64,000 nucleotides of DNA from Gilliamella sp. ESL0441 (lineage in GTDB: Bacteria > Pseudomonadota > Gammaproteobacteria > Enterobacterales > Orbaceae): assembly GCF_019469185.1 (NCBI RefSeq), contig NZ_CP048264.1:1736001-1800000 (forward strand). Reading direction: 5' to 3'. The notes below the pieces were generated by a model, which was not told the DNA's origin, made no database searches, and worked only from the letters and a program-made list of their open reading frames with translations. The translations under genes and the position numbers were made by a program. Shown piece by piece: positions 50,158 to 58,647 of this stretch; positions within the stretch are counted from its first letter, which is position 1, and each line of letters opens with the position of its first letter.

Positions 50158-50982
50158 TTAATCTATAGTACGAAGTAATTCGTTGATACCTACTTTACCC
50201 AGCGTTTTAGCATCAACTTTTTTAACAATAACAGCACAATAAAGGCTATATTTACCATCTTTAGTCGGTAAGTTACCTGATACAACAACTGAACCAGCAG
50301 GCACTCGACCATAATAAACTTCGCCTGTAGCACGATCATAAATTTTGGTACTTTGTCCAATAAATACACCCATTGAAATAACAGAACCTTCTTCAACAAT
50401 CACGCCTTCTACAATTTCGCTGCGAGCACCGATAAAGCAGTTATCTTCAATAATGGTCGGATTTGCTTGCAATGGTTCTAACACGCCACCTATTCCAACA
50501 CCACCTGACAAATGAACATTTTTACCAATTTGAGCACATGAACCAACAGTTACCCAAGTATCAACCATCGTGCCTTCATCAACATACGCACCGATATTCA
50601 CATAAGATGGCATTAATACAGTATTACGAGCAACATATGCCCCTTTACGTGCTATTGCCGATGGAACAACACGAAAACCTTCTTGCGCAAATCTGGTTTC
50701 ATCATAATCAGCGAATTTTAATGGAACTTTATCATAATAATTTGTCGGACCGCCATTGATAAGTTTATTTTCATTAATACGAAACGAGAGCAATACCGCT
50801 TTTTTTAACCATTGATGTGTTACCCACTCACCATTAATTTTTTCAGCAACACGCATTTTACCGCTATCTAATAAATGAATACATTGATTGATAGCATCTC
50901 GTGTAAGGGTATCGACATTCGATGGTGTAATTTCAGCGCGACGCTCAAATGCAGCGTCAATAATAGTTTGTAAATGTTGCAT
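50158..50982 (-). CDS. dapD: Tetrahydrodipicolinate N-succinyltransferase DapD
   Basis: The 274-residue left-handed beta-helix acyltransferase catalyses a lysine and diaminopimelate pathway step. The hexapeptide repeats run through [42 protein letters not shown] and [21 protein letters not shown]. The length equals the E. coli enzyme (274). It is monocistronic in appearance, with hairpins on its downstream side. Confidence 0.98.
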   Translation of the reverse strand: MQHLQTIIDAAFERRAEITPSNVDTLTRDAINQCIHLLDSGKMRVAEKINGEWVTHQWLKKAVLLSFRINENKLINGGPTNYYDKVPLKFADYDETRFAQEGFRVVPSAIARKGAYVARNTVLMPSYVNIGAYVDEGTMVDTWVTVGSCAQIGKNVHLSGGVGIGGVLEPLQANPTIIEDNCFIGARSEIVEGVIVEEGSVISMGVFIGQSTKIYDRATGEVYYGRVPAGSVVVSGNLPTKDGKYSLYCAVIVKKVDAKTLGKVGINELLRTID

Positions 50983-51201
50983 CTCTTGTTTCCTTTAACT
51001 TTGAAGTCCGTAAACAAATTAAAATAGGCAAACAGTATATTATAATAAATGGCACTTTTTAAGCGGTTTGTCATATTATCTTAATATCCTTTGTAAAAAA
51101 CAGATTAAATTTGTGCACTACTGCTCAGTAAACTAAATAAAAACGTCGCTTGATGATTTGATTTATAAAATCAATATTATTTATTGTTTATTTGATAAAT
51201 T

Positions 51202-51678
51202 ATGCAGGCTTCTGGTTATTCATTATTAGAAATATTAGTTATCATTTGCATCGGTGCCATTTTAGTTTCAATTGGAATACCACATTGGAAAACACTACAA
51301 CTGCGTGAAGAACTGGTGTCCACCACTAAGCAATTAGCCTATTTTCTAAACGAAGTTCAAATTAAGGCAAATACCTATAACGATACTTATCATTTTTATC
51401 TTTTTTCATCTCCATGGTGCTTAGTTGCGAGTAAACAAGAAGATTCATCTTCTTGTTTAGAAGAAGAACTAAAATTTATAAAACCTGAAAATTCAGTTGA
51501 AATAAGTGGGTTAACAGATAAAAAAACCATTTCATTTTGGGGACGACGAAATATGGCACAAACCGGCTCTTTGATACTTCGCAATCAAATAGGTGAAACA
51601 AAAGTTTTAATTTCCTTTCGAGGTAGAATTCGGTTTTGCTACGAAACAGGCTATTTATCAGGTTTGCCACCATGTTGA
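51202..51678 (+). CDS. Minor prepilin, PpdA-like (GspH/FimT type)
   Basis: The 158-residue protein has a very short class-A prepilin leader: MQASG, cleaved before YSLLEILVI, with Glu at +5. A hydrophobic helix and a small globular domain with a Cys pair (WCLVASKQEDSSSC) follow. It is the first of four prepilin-like genes in the order ppdA-ppdB-ygdB-ppdC known from E. coli. These likely act as minor pseudopilins for a type IV-like fibre. The gene ends inside the start of the next gene (7-bp overlap). Confidence 0.85.
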   Translation: MQASGYSLLEILVIICIGAILVSIGIPHWKTLQLREELVSTTKQLAYFLNEVQIKANTYNDTYHFYLFSSPWCLVASKQEDSSSCLEEELKFIKPENSVEISGLTDKKTISFWGRRNMAQTGSLILRNQIGETKVLISFRGRIRFCYETGYLSGLPPC

Positions 51679-52235
51679 AAAATCAGGGGTTTTCACTGCT
51701 TGAAATGATAATCAGTATGCTAATATTAAATCTAATTATTACGGGTACCTCTATGTTTTATAAACAATTACATGCAACTAACATGAATTATTATTTAAAC
51801 ACTCATCTGGAACAAAATATTGAGCAAGCTATCTCAGGATTATTTAAAGACATCAAACGAGCAGGATTTATCGCTAACTCACCATCCAAAATTAATCAAA
51901 AATCAATTGAAATTAATGATAACAATAACTGTATCATTATCCGTTATGATAGCGAAATTCGTCATGATTGGATTAACGATCCACAACACCTAAATAATTC
52001 AGATATATTTAGTTATCGTTATTACCAAAATAATCTTGAATACAAAACTGGGGCAATGAATTGCCATGGTACAAATTGGCAGAAAATATTCGATCCAAAT
52101 GATATAAAAGTAACAAAATTTGTCATAAAACAGGATAACAATACTATCGAAATGACTTTAGCTGCAGAATTAAAAAAACATCATCATATTAGTCATCAGA
52201 TATTTAAAATCATTAGAAATGAAAATAGATTATAA
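51672..52235 (+). CDS. Minor prepilin, PpdB-like (PulJ/GspJ type)
   Basis: The 187-residue protein has leader MLKNQG before FSLLEMIISMLILNLIITG, giving G at -1 and Glu at +5 of a typical prepilin. The rest resembles PulJ/PpdB (LEQNIEQAISGLFKDIKRAGF). An ATG 12 codons upstream lies deep in ppdA and would spoil the leader, so the start at 51672 is used. It overlaps both neighbours, so translation is coupled. Confidence 0.85.
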   Translation: MLKNQGFSLLEMIISMLILNLIITGTSMFYKQLHATNMNYYLNTHLEQNIEQAISGLFKDIKRAGFIANSPSKINQKSIEINDNNNCIIIRYDSEIRHDWINDPQHLNNSDIFSYRYYQNNLEYKTGAMNCHGTNWQKIFDPNDIKVTKFVIKQDNNTIEMTLAAELKKHHHISHQIFKIIRNENRL

Positions 52236-52650
52236 AACGCCTAATCAATCCGGATTTAGTGCTATTGTTTTAGTGATGATTTTAATGATAATTGGCTTAA
52301 CGCTATTAACCGCTTTTAATTCTTTGGTTAGCTCATGGCAAAAAACTATCCTAATAGAAAAAGACTATTATCAACAATTTAATACCGCAAGATCCTCTTT
52401 ACACTGGGCGAAAACGCAAAAATGGAATGTGCCTACTGCGAATTGGCAATGCAAAGAGGAGGTTAATTTACACTTAAAAACTTGCATTAAAAAATCAAAA
52501 TTAAAAATAGGTAATTTTACTTTAGTTCGAGGTGAAGCAGATAAACTTTATTTATATGAGTTAGCTTCATTTAATAACAATAAATTAATTATCGATAAAG
52601 GAAATTGGCTTGATTACTGCCCAGAAAAAAAACACAGTGATTGTGAATAA
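52219..52650 (+). CDS. YgdB-like pilus-assembly-associated protein (DUF2509 type)
   Basis: The 143-residue protein has a prepilin-like start (NQSGFSAIVLVMILMIIGLTLL), with G before F but no Glu at +5. This places it with YgdB/PilX-type proteins rather than standard pilins. A soluble part has two Cys pairs (NWQCKEEVNLHLKTC, DYCPEKKHSDC). It overlaps ppdB by 17 bp and ppdC by 41 bp. The assignment to YgdB rests mainly on position and size. Confidence 0.75.
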   Translation: MKIDYKTPNQSGFSAIVLVMILMIIGLTLLTAFNSLVSSWQKTILIEKDYYQQFNTARSSLHWAKTQKWNVPTANWQCKEEVNLHLKTCIKKSKLKIGNFTLVRGEADKLYLYELASFNNNKLIIDKGNWLDYCPEKKHSDCE

Positions 52651-52966
52651 TAAACATACCGATGGTTTTAGTATTATTGAGGTGATGATTGCATCATTGA
52701 TATTTTCACTATTTCTGATTGGTTTTATGAATATTCAAAAAAAACTATTGGATAAACATCATTATTTAAAAAATAAATTACAAGCGGATCAAATTGCTTT
52801 TCAGCTACTTGATAGCTATCCTTTTGTCCCTCAGCATATTATTCCAAAAGGTTGGGAATACAGTGTACAAAGACAAACTTATAATAATCAATGTACACTT
52901 GTAAAAGTGATTATCAATACATCCCAAAATAATAAAAGTCAACAACAAAGACTGTTTTGTAATTAA
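52610..52966 (+). CDS. Minor prepilin, PpdC-like (GspI type)
   Basis: The 118-residue protein has a leader ending TDG before FSIIEVMIASLIFSLFL, with Glu at +5. The start is probably TTG at 52610, because AAAGGA sits 7 nt upstream; GTG codons at 52637 and 52643 lack a ribosome site. In E. coli recC follows this gene; here a convergent ybfF follows instead. It is short, like GspI-type minor pilins. Confidence 0.78.
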   Translation: MITAQKKNTVIVNNKHTDGFSIIEVMIASLIFSLFLIGFMNIQKKLLDKHHYLKNKLQADQIAFQLLDSYPFVPQHIIPKGWEYSVQRQTYNNQCTLVKVIINTSQNNKSQQQRLFCN

Positions 52967-52980
52967 ATAATCGCACTCAG

Positions 52981-53733
52981 TTAATTCATTATAAAATCAT
53001 GCAAAATTTGTAAAACTTGTTCTGTTTTCTCAGCATGAACATTATGACCAGCCCCTGCAACAGTGACTATTTTTGCATTAGGAAATTGTGCCATAATGGT
53101 ATTCACATATTCATCTGTTATGTATGTTGAATTTTCGCCTCGTATAAAAAGTATGGGTTTTTTACAAGGTTCACCATTGCTATGCCAATCACATAGATCG
53201 GAGTATTGTTTAACGATAATTCTAGAATTAAATAACCAGTGTCCGTCTTTGAATGATTTTAATAAAAAATAGCTCGTGGCTAAATCAATGCCTTGTTGTT
53301 TCATAATATCCATAATGTGTTTTTTATCAGTCACCTGTTGCAAATCACATTGTTTTAACGCTTCGATTACATTGAGATTGGGGGACTTAACATATTTAAC
53401 TGGTGCAATATCAATAACCACAACTTTTTCGATAATATCCGGGATTATTTGCATTAATTGCATGGCAACTTTACCCCCCATTGAATGGCCAACAACAATC
53501 AAATTTTTTAATTGTAAATGCTGACATAGTGTCGCCACATCTTCTGCCATAACCTCATAGTTCATCTCATTTGACCATGGTGAAAGCCCATGATTACGCA
53601 GATCAACTTGAATCGTTTGAAAATTTAAAACGAACTCTTTAGCAAGCATATTTAAATTATCCAAACAGCCAAACATACCGTGCAAAAATAAAATGGGTTG
53701 CCCATTACCTTGGATTTTATAGTTTAATTTCAT
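52981..53733 (-). CDS. ybfF: Alpha/beta-hydrolase esterase YbfF
   Basis: The 250-residue alpha/beta hydrolase has an oxyanion loop in LFLHGMFGCLDN, the nucleophile Ser in VVGHSMGGK, and catalytic His in GAGHNVHAEK. The segment VDLRNHGLSP plus IDIAPVKY marks the YbfF group, which cleaves short acyl-CoA or ester substrates in vitro. It is convergent with the prepilin genes and divergent from rnb. Confidence 0.92.
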   Translation of the reverse strand: MKLNYKIQGNGQPILFLHGMFGCLDNLNMLAKEFVLNFQTIQVDLRNHGLSPWSNEMNYEVMAEDVATLCQHLQLKNLIVVGHSMGGKVAMQLMQIIPDIIEKVVVIDIAPVKYVKSPNLNVIEALKQCDLQQVTDKKHIMDIMKQQGIDLATSYFLLKSFKDGHWLFNSRIIVKQYSDLCDWHSNGEPCKKPILFIRGENSTYITDEYVNTIMAQFPNAKIVTVAGAGHNVHAEKTEQVLQILHDFIMN

Positions 53734-53871
53734 TATTTTCTCAGTTAATTAATTTTTTTATAAAAAATTCCACGCTAAACATGGCTAGCAATTAGTAATT
53801 AATTCAGTAACAACAAAAGATATAAGTATGTTAGAATTTAATACTATTTTTTTCATTATATATTAAGTCAT

Positions 53872-55815
53872 ATGTTTCAAAATAACCCACTACTCGCACA
53901 ATTAAAACAAGAACTTCATCAACAAACACCTCGAATTGAAGGCACTATTCGAGCACACGAAAAAGGATTCGGTTTTCTGGATGTTGATGTTAAAACTAGT
54001 TATTTTATACCAATGGCTAAAATGAAAACTGTTTGTCATGGCGACAAAGTTTCAGGAATCGTTGTCAAAAATAATGACAAAGAATCTTTTGAGCCTGAAA
54101 TATTGATTGAAAGTGCTTTAGAAAAATTTATTGGTCGAATTGGATTCCAAGAACGTTCAATGGTTATTTATCCTGAAAATATGCCGAGCAATTTCGCTAT
54201 ACCCTGCAAAATAAGTAATCATATCCAACAAAAATTAAAGGAAAACGACTGGGTGGTTGCAACGCTTACTACACATCCTTTAAAAGAAGGTCGTCAAAAG
54301 AACTTTTTTGCTCATGTCACCGATTTTATTATTGAAGATGATTCTATTTTTAAATTATGGTTCAAGACTCTAGCTCGTTATAATTTAGAAAGAGTAGCAC
54401 CCACAGCAGACAATTTATCAATCAACGCAAAAGAGCTTGAAAATCGTCAAGATTTAACAGATGTCTGCTTTTTTACTATAGATAGTCAAGATACTCAAGA
54501 TATGGATGATGCCATTGCTATATCTCAAGATGAAAACGGTAATTATGATTTAAAAGTAGCCATTGCCGATCCCACTGCATTTATATCACAAGACAGTACC
54601 ACCGATAAAATTGCAAAAGAGAGAAGTTTTACGACTTATTTGCCAGATTTTAATATACCAATGTTACCTAAAGAGTTAGCTGATGATTTATGCTCTTTAA
54701 AAGCAAATATGAAACGCCCAGCCTTAGTATGTCAGATAAAACTGGATCAATCTGGAAATATCTTGCAGGACAATATTTCCTTTACTACTGCTTGGATTGA
54801 ATCTAAAGCAAAACTTTCTTATCACAATGTTTCGGACTTTTTAGAAAATAATGAAAAGTTATCATCGGATGTGCCATCTTTATCAGGACAACTTAAGCTA
54901 TTAGCCGATCTAGCTAATATTCGCTTTAATTGGCGACAAAAGAATGCACTTGTTTTTAAAGATATAAGTGACTATCGTTTTCAACTTGATGAAAATCGGC
55001 AAGTAAAAGGTATAATCAAAGAGCCACGCCGTATTGCAAATCAAATTGTTGAAGAAGCAATGGTTATTGCAAATCAAGCATTAACCATGTTATTACAAGA
55101 TAAAATTGGATTTGGTATCTTTAATATTCATACCGGATTTGATACCAAATATATCGATCAGATTGTAAAAACACTCGTTGACCATGGTATTGCAGATTTC
55201 AATAAAGAATACCTAACCAGTTTTGAAGGATATAAAACACTTCGACGATTAATTGATGATAATCCTTTTTTAACAACTCGATTACGTAAATATCAAACCC
55301 CCGCTGATTTTTCGATTGAAGCACAGCCTCATTTTGGTATGGGATTCAATGCTTATGCAACTTGGACATCACCAATCCGTAAATATGGAGATATTGTTAA
55401 TCATCGTTTAATTAAAGCTTATCTGCGTAATGAAGAATTGATTTCACCTGATAAAGAACAACTTAAAAACATGAATGAAAGGCGAAAAATGTTAAGATTT
55501 GCTGAACGTGATATGGCTGAAAATCTTTATGCTCAATACTTATCAAATAAAGTAGGAGAAACATTTAATGCTGAAATTGTCGATATAAATCGGGGCGGTG
55601 CACGCGTTAGACTTACCGACATCGGTGCTTTTGCTTTTCTACCTTTGTCGATGTTACATCCTGTTAAAGAAGAGATTATATCGCTACCAGAAGAAGGACT
55701 TATCAAAATTAACGATACAATACGTTATAAACTTGCTGATAATATATCTGTGTCAATTTATCAAATCAAGACCGAAAATCAATCAATTATTGCAAAGATA
55801 ACAAACAACGAATAA
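53872..55815 (+). CDS. rnb: Exoribonuclease II
   Basis: The 647-residue 3'-5' exonuclease starts FQNNPLLAQLKQELHQQTPR. It has two cold-shock domains (about 15-165), the RNB catalytic domain with Asp-rich DSQDTQDMDDAIAIS, the conserved YATWTSPIRKYGDIVNHRL, and a C-terminal S1 domain (AEIVDINRGGARVRLTDIGAFAFLP). It degrades unstructured mRNA and removes poly(A). The ribosome site is weak. The length matches E. coli RNase II (644), not the longer RNase R. Confidence 0.97.
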   Translation: MFQNNPLLAQLKQELHQQTPRIEGTIRAHEKGFGFLDVDVKTSYFIPMAKMKTVCHGDKVSGIVVKNNDKESFEPEILIESALEKFIGRIGFQERSMVIYPENMPSNFAIPCKISNHIQQKLKENDWVVATLTTHPLKEGRQKNFFAHVTDFIIEDDSIFKLWFKTLARYNLERVAPTADNLSINAKELENRQDLTDVCFFTIDSQDTQDMDDAIAISQDENGNYDLKVAIADPTAFISQDSTTDKIAKERSFTTYLPDFNIPMLPKELADDLCSLKANMKRPALVCQIKLDQSGNILQDNISFTTAWIESKAKLSYHNVSDFLENNEKLSSDVPSLSGQLKLLADLANIRFNWRQKNALVFKDISDYRFQLDENRQVKGIIKEPRRIANQIVEEAMVIANQALTMLLQDKIGFGIFNIHTGFDTKYIDQIVKTLVDHGIADFNKEYLTSFEGYKTLRRLIDDNPFLTTRLRKYQTPADFSIEAQPHFGMGFNAYATWTSPIRKYGDIVNHRLIKAYLRNEELISPDKEQLKNMNERRKMLRFAERDMAENLYAQYLSNKVGETFNAEIVDINRGGARVRLTDIGAFAFLPLSMLHPVKEEIISLPEEGLIKINDTIRYKLADNISVSIYQIKTENQSIIAKITNNE

Positions 55816-56005
55816 TCAATAAGTAATAAATATGATGTCAAAATTGCTACACAACTTGTTTTTACTTAAAACTGCTGTTTTTTAGAAATTTGACATCGTA
55901 TATTGACGATAATTTAACGATTTAACTCTTTTTTTTCTATATAAGATCTGTTATCTTTTTGGAATTACTATCAAAAAGAGTGATAAATTGTATTAAGAGG
56001 AAGTT

Positions 56006-56242
56006 ATGTTATCAATTCATGGGCACGAAGTTCTACACATGATGGAAGGAAATAATTACACAGAATCATCTTTACTGGAAGCTATTGAACAACGATTTGG
56101 CAAAGATGCAAAATTTCATACCTGCTCAAAGACTGATATGGATGCGAAACAGCTGATTTCTTTTTTAAAAACTAAAGGAAAATTTTTACCTATAACAAAT
56201 AGAGAATTTACAGTAAATAGAGAAAAAATCTGTCATCATTAA
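56006..56242 (+). CDS. yecH: YecH-family small protein (DUF2492)
   Basis: The 78-residue protein starts LSIHGHEVLHMM and contains RFGKDAKFHTCSKTDMDAKQLISFLKTKGKF, ending in ICHH, matching remembered E. coli YecH. Conserved His and Cys suggest metal binding, but the function is unknown. A strong AGAGGAAG site precedes the ATG. It stands alone downstream of rnb. Confidence 0.92.
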   Translation: MLSIHGHEVLHMMEGNNYTESSLLEAIEQRFGKDAKFHTCSKTDMDAKQLISFLKTKGKFLPITNREFTVNREKICHH

Positions 56243-56390
56243 TTCTTTAAAATTGTGCGAAATTTCATTTCACTTTTTTACAAAAAAATTATCGTGTGTT
56301 TAAAAAAATATGAGTATATAATTTTTGCGCTAACATTAGTTAACCTGCCCATAAATTACAACTCAAGAATATAATCATGGAATTTTATAT

Positions 56391-57062
56391 ATGAAAATAA
56401 GTAATATTTTGACATGCGCCATTGTTTCTATTCTTGTTTCAAGTTGCGCCTTAAACTTTTTTCCATCGCTTCAAAGTGATAAACAAATTAGTAAAATAGA
56501 AGAACTAAATCTTTTAAAAAAACAGTCAGAGAAAAATAATACTTTTGTTGTTAATGCCAAAAACCAATTAGCCCAACTTATAGGAAACAAAAATTTCGAC
56601 AATTATATTATTAAAAATGGCATTCTAAACTGTAAAAATAATGAAAATCAATCATTTTGCGTATTAAATTTTTATCTCAATGAATATTATAAACTGAAAT
56701 ATGATTTACAATTAAAGAAAATAACAGAACAAAACCAAGTTGAACGAGAAATTGAACTTAATAAAATAAAAGCTACTGATAGCAATATTAAAAATTATTG
56801 TCAGCTTAGTGCCGATTTTATGTCAGCAATTTATACACAAGATACGGCTAAAATTTCTAGTTATTATCAACCACTTTTTAAAATGTCTGAAGCAGATTTA
56901 ACCCATTTGTATGGCAAAATCAATAAAGATAATTATTCACACTTTTTGATTGAGCAAAACCCAACTATTCTTTTTGAAATGAAGAGCGATTATGTTGAAA
57001 AATGCTTAACTGATCCTAAAAATAATATTATTAATTATCTCAACATTTTTAGACAAAACTAA
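56391..57062 (+). CDS. Putative lipoprotein of unknown function upstream of opgGH
   Basis: The 223-residue protein begins with a lipoprotein signal (ISNILTCAIVSILVSSC, modified Cys at residue 19, Ala at +2, so sorting to the outer membrane is expected). A Lys/Glu/Asn-rich helical body follows with likely coiled coils at about 35-55 and 105-130, plus Cys pairs near 83/92 and 143/205. I recognise no domain. It ends 12 bp before opgG, so it is probably co-transcribed with the periplasmic-glucan genes. A role in glucan metabolism or export is inferred only from position. Confidence 0.8.
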   Translation: MKISNILTCAIVSILVSSCALNFFPSLQSDKQISKIEELNLLKKQSEKNNTFVVNAKNQLAQLIGNKNFDNYIIKNGILNCKNNENQSFCVLNFYLNEYYKLKYDLQLKKITEQNQVEREIELNKIKATDSNIKNYCQLSADFMSAIYTQDTAKISSYYQPLFKMSEADLTHLYGKINKDNYSHFLIEQNPTILFEMKSDYVEKCLTDPKNNIINYLNIFRQN

Positions 57063-57074
57063 TGTGAGCGTTAT

Positions 57075-58637
57075 ATGAACAATTTATTGCCTTTAAATCA
57101 ATCTAGTAAGATTTTTACCTGCAAAATATTGGGTATTCTTACTGCCTCGTTGATTAGTTTTTCTTCGTGGGCATTTTCATTCGATGACGTGATAAAAAAA
57201 GCTGAAGATTTATCACATAAAGCTTACGAACAACCATCGAAAAATTTACCAAAAGAGTTATCATCACTTCAATTTGCCGATTATCAAAAGATTGCTTTTA
57301 ATCATCAGAAGGCCTATTGGGGAAATCAAAAAACACGCTTTAAACTTGAGTTCTATCATGAAGGTATGTATTTTGATACACCAGTTAAAATAAATGAAAT
57401 TGTGAACAATCAAGTCGAAGAAATTAAGTATGATCCTAGTTATTTCGATCTTAGCCAACTTCATTTAGATAAACTTGATACCAAACATCTTGGTTTTGCC
57501 GGATTCAAAGTTCATTATCCAATCAACTCACCGACTAAAACTGATGATGAAATATTTACCGCACTTGGGGGTAGTTATTTCAGAGCCGTAGGTAAGAACC
57601 AAATATATGGTTTGTCTGCAAGAGGGCTTGCGCTCGACACAGGAGAAATTACCGGTGAAGAATTTCCTCGTTTTAAAGAGTTTTGGCTTGAAAGACCAGA
57701 ACCAAACCAAAAGCATTTAGTCATTTATGCATTACTCGACTCACCTAGTGTAACTGGAGCATATAAAATCACGTTAATACCAAGTGTAGATACAACTGTG
57801 ACAGTGGAAGCTAAAGTTTTTTTTCGATCATCTGTTAAAAAACTTGGTGTAGCACCTTTAACCAGTATGTTTTTGTATGGACCAAATCAACCTTCACCAA
57901 TATTAAACTATCGTCCAGCTATGCATGATTCAAATGGATTATCCATTTTAGCCAACAATAATGAATGGATATGGCGACCATTAAATAATCCTAAACGACT
58001 ATCTTTTTCTTCTTATAGTCTAGAAAGCCCGAAATCTTTTGGTTTAATTCAGCGAGACAAAGGCTTTGATGATTTCCAAGATCTTGATGATCACTATGAA
58101 AAACGTCCTAGTGTTTGGGTTGAAATTTTAGGGGATTGGCAAAAAGGTCGAGTTGAACTCGTTGAAATTCCTACCGCTGATGAAACCAATGATAACATTG
58201 TCACTTTCTGGGTACCTAAAAAGCACTATGACGCAGGTGATATTCTTGATATAAAATATCGCTTACACTATTCTCTCAATGAACTTCAACGTTATCCAAG
58301 TAATATAGCCAGAGCAATTAGCACTCGTTTATCCTTAGGTGACATTAAACAAGCTAATTTGATTCGTAAACTTGATGGTTCTAATGCTTATGTCATTGAC
58401 TTTGCGGGTCCACAATTGTCCAATCAAGATCCGGTTAAAGTAATTTCAAGTATTAACAATGGTTCAATCGTCAGTACTGAATCACAATACAACTCTTTCA
58501 CCAAAGGTTGGCGTGTAATTGTACGATTTAATGTTGAAGATAGTAAAAAACCAACTGACATTCGTATTCAATTAGCTTCTGAAAAAACCAACGAGATTTT
58601 ATCTGAAACTTGGAGCGGTCAATATCCTGCACAATAA
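57075..58637 (+). CDS. opgG: Periplasmic glucan biosynthesis protein OpgG (MdoG)
   Basis: The 520-residue periplasmic protein has a signal peptide ending near SSWAFS, then the OpgG domain: EFYHEGMYFDTPVKINEI, LGGSYFRAVGKNQIYGLSARGLALDTG, EEFPRFKEFWLERP, SFGLIQRDKGFDDFQDLDDHYEKRPS and the C-terminal Ig-like part. It is needed for beta-1,6 branching of osmoregulated periplasmic glucans. It lies 12 bp after the lipoprotein gene and 10 bp before opgH. Confidence 0.97.
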   Translation: MNNLLPLNQSSKIFTCKILGILTASLISFSSWAFSFDDVIKKAEDLSHKAYEQPSKNLPKELSSLQFADYQKIAFNHQKAYWGNQKTRFKLEFYHEGMYFDTPVKINEIVNNQVEEIKYDPSYFDLSQLHLDKLDTKHLGFAGFKVHYPINSPTKTDDEIFTALGGSYFRAVGKNQIYGLSARGLALDTGEITGEEFPRFKEFWLERPEPNQKHLVIYALLDSPSVTGAYKITLIPSVDTTVTVEAKVFFRSSVKKLGVAPLTSMFLYGPNQPSPILNYRPAMHDSNGLSILANNNEWIWRPLNNPKRLSFSSYSLESPKSFGLIQRDKGFDDFQDLDDHYEKRPSVWVEILGDWQKGRVELVEIPTADETNDNIVTFWVPKKHYDAGDILDIKYRLHYSLNELQRYPSNIARAISTRLSLGDIKQANLIRKLDGSNAYVIDFAGPQLSNQDPVKVISSINNGSIVSTESQYNSFTKGWRVIVRFNVEDSKKPTDIRIQLASEKTNEILSETWSGQYPAQ

Positions 58638-58647
58638 AGATAATCAA

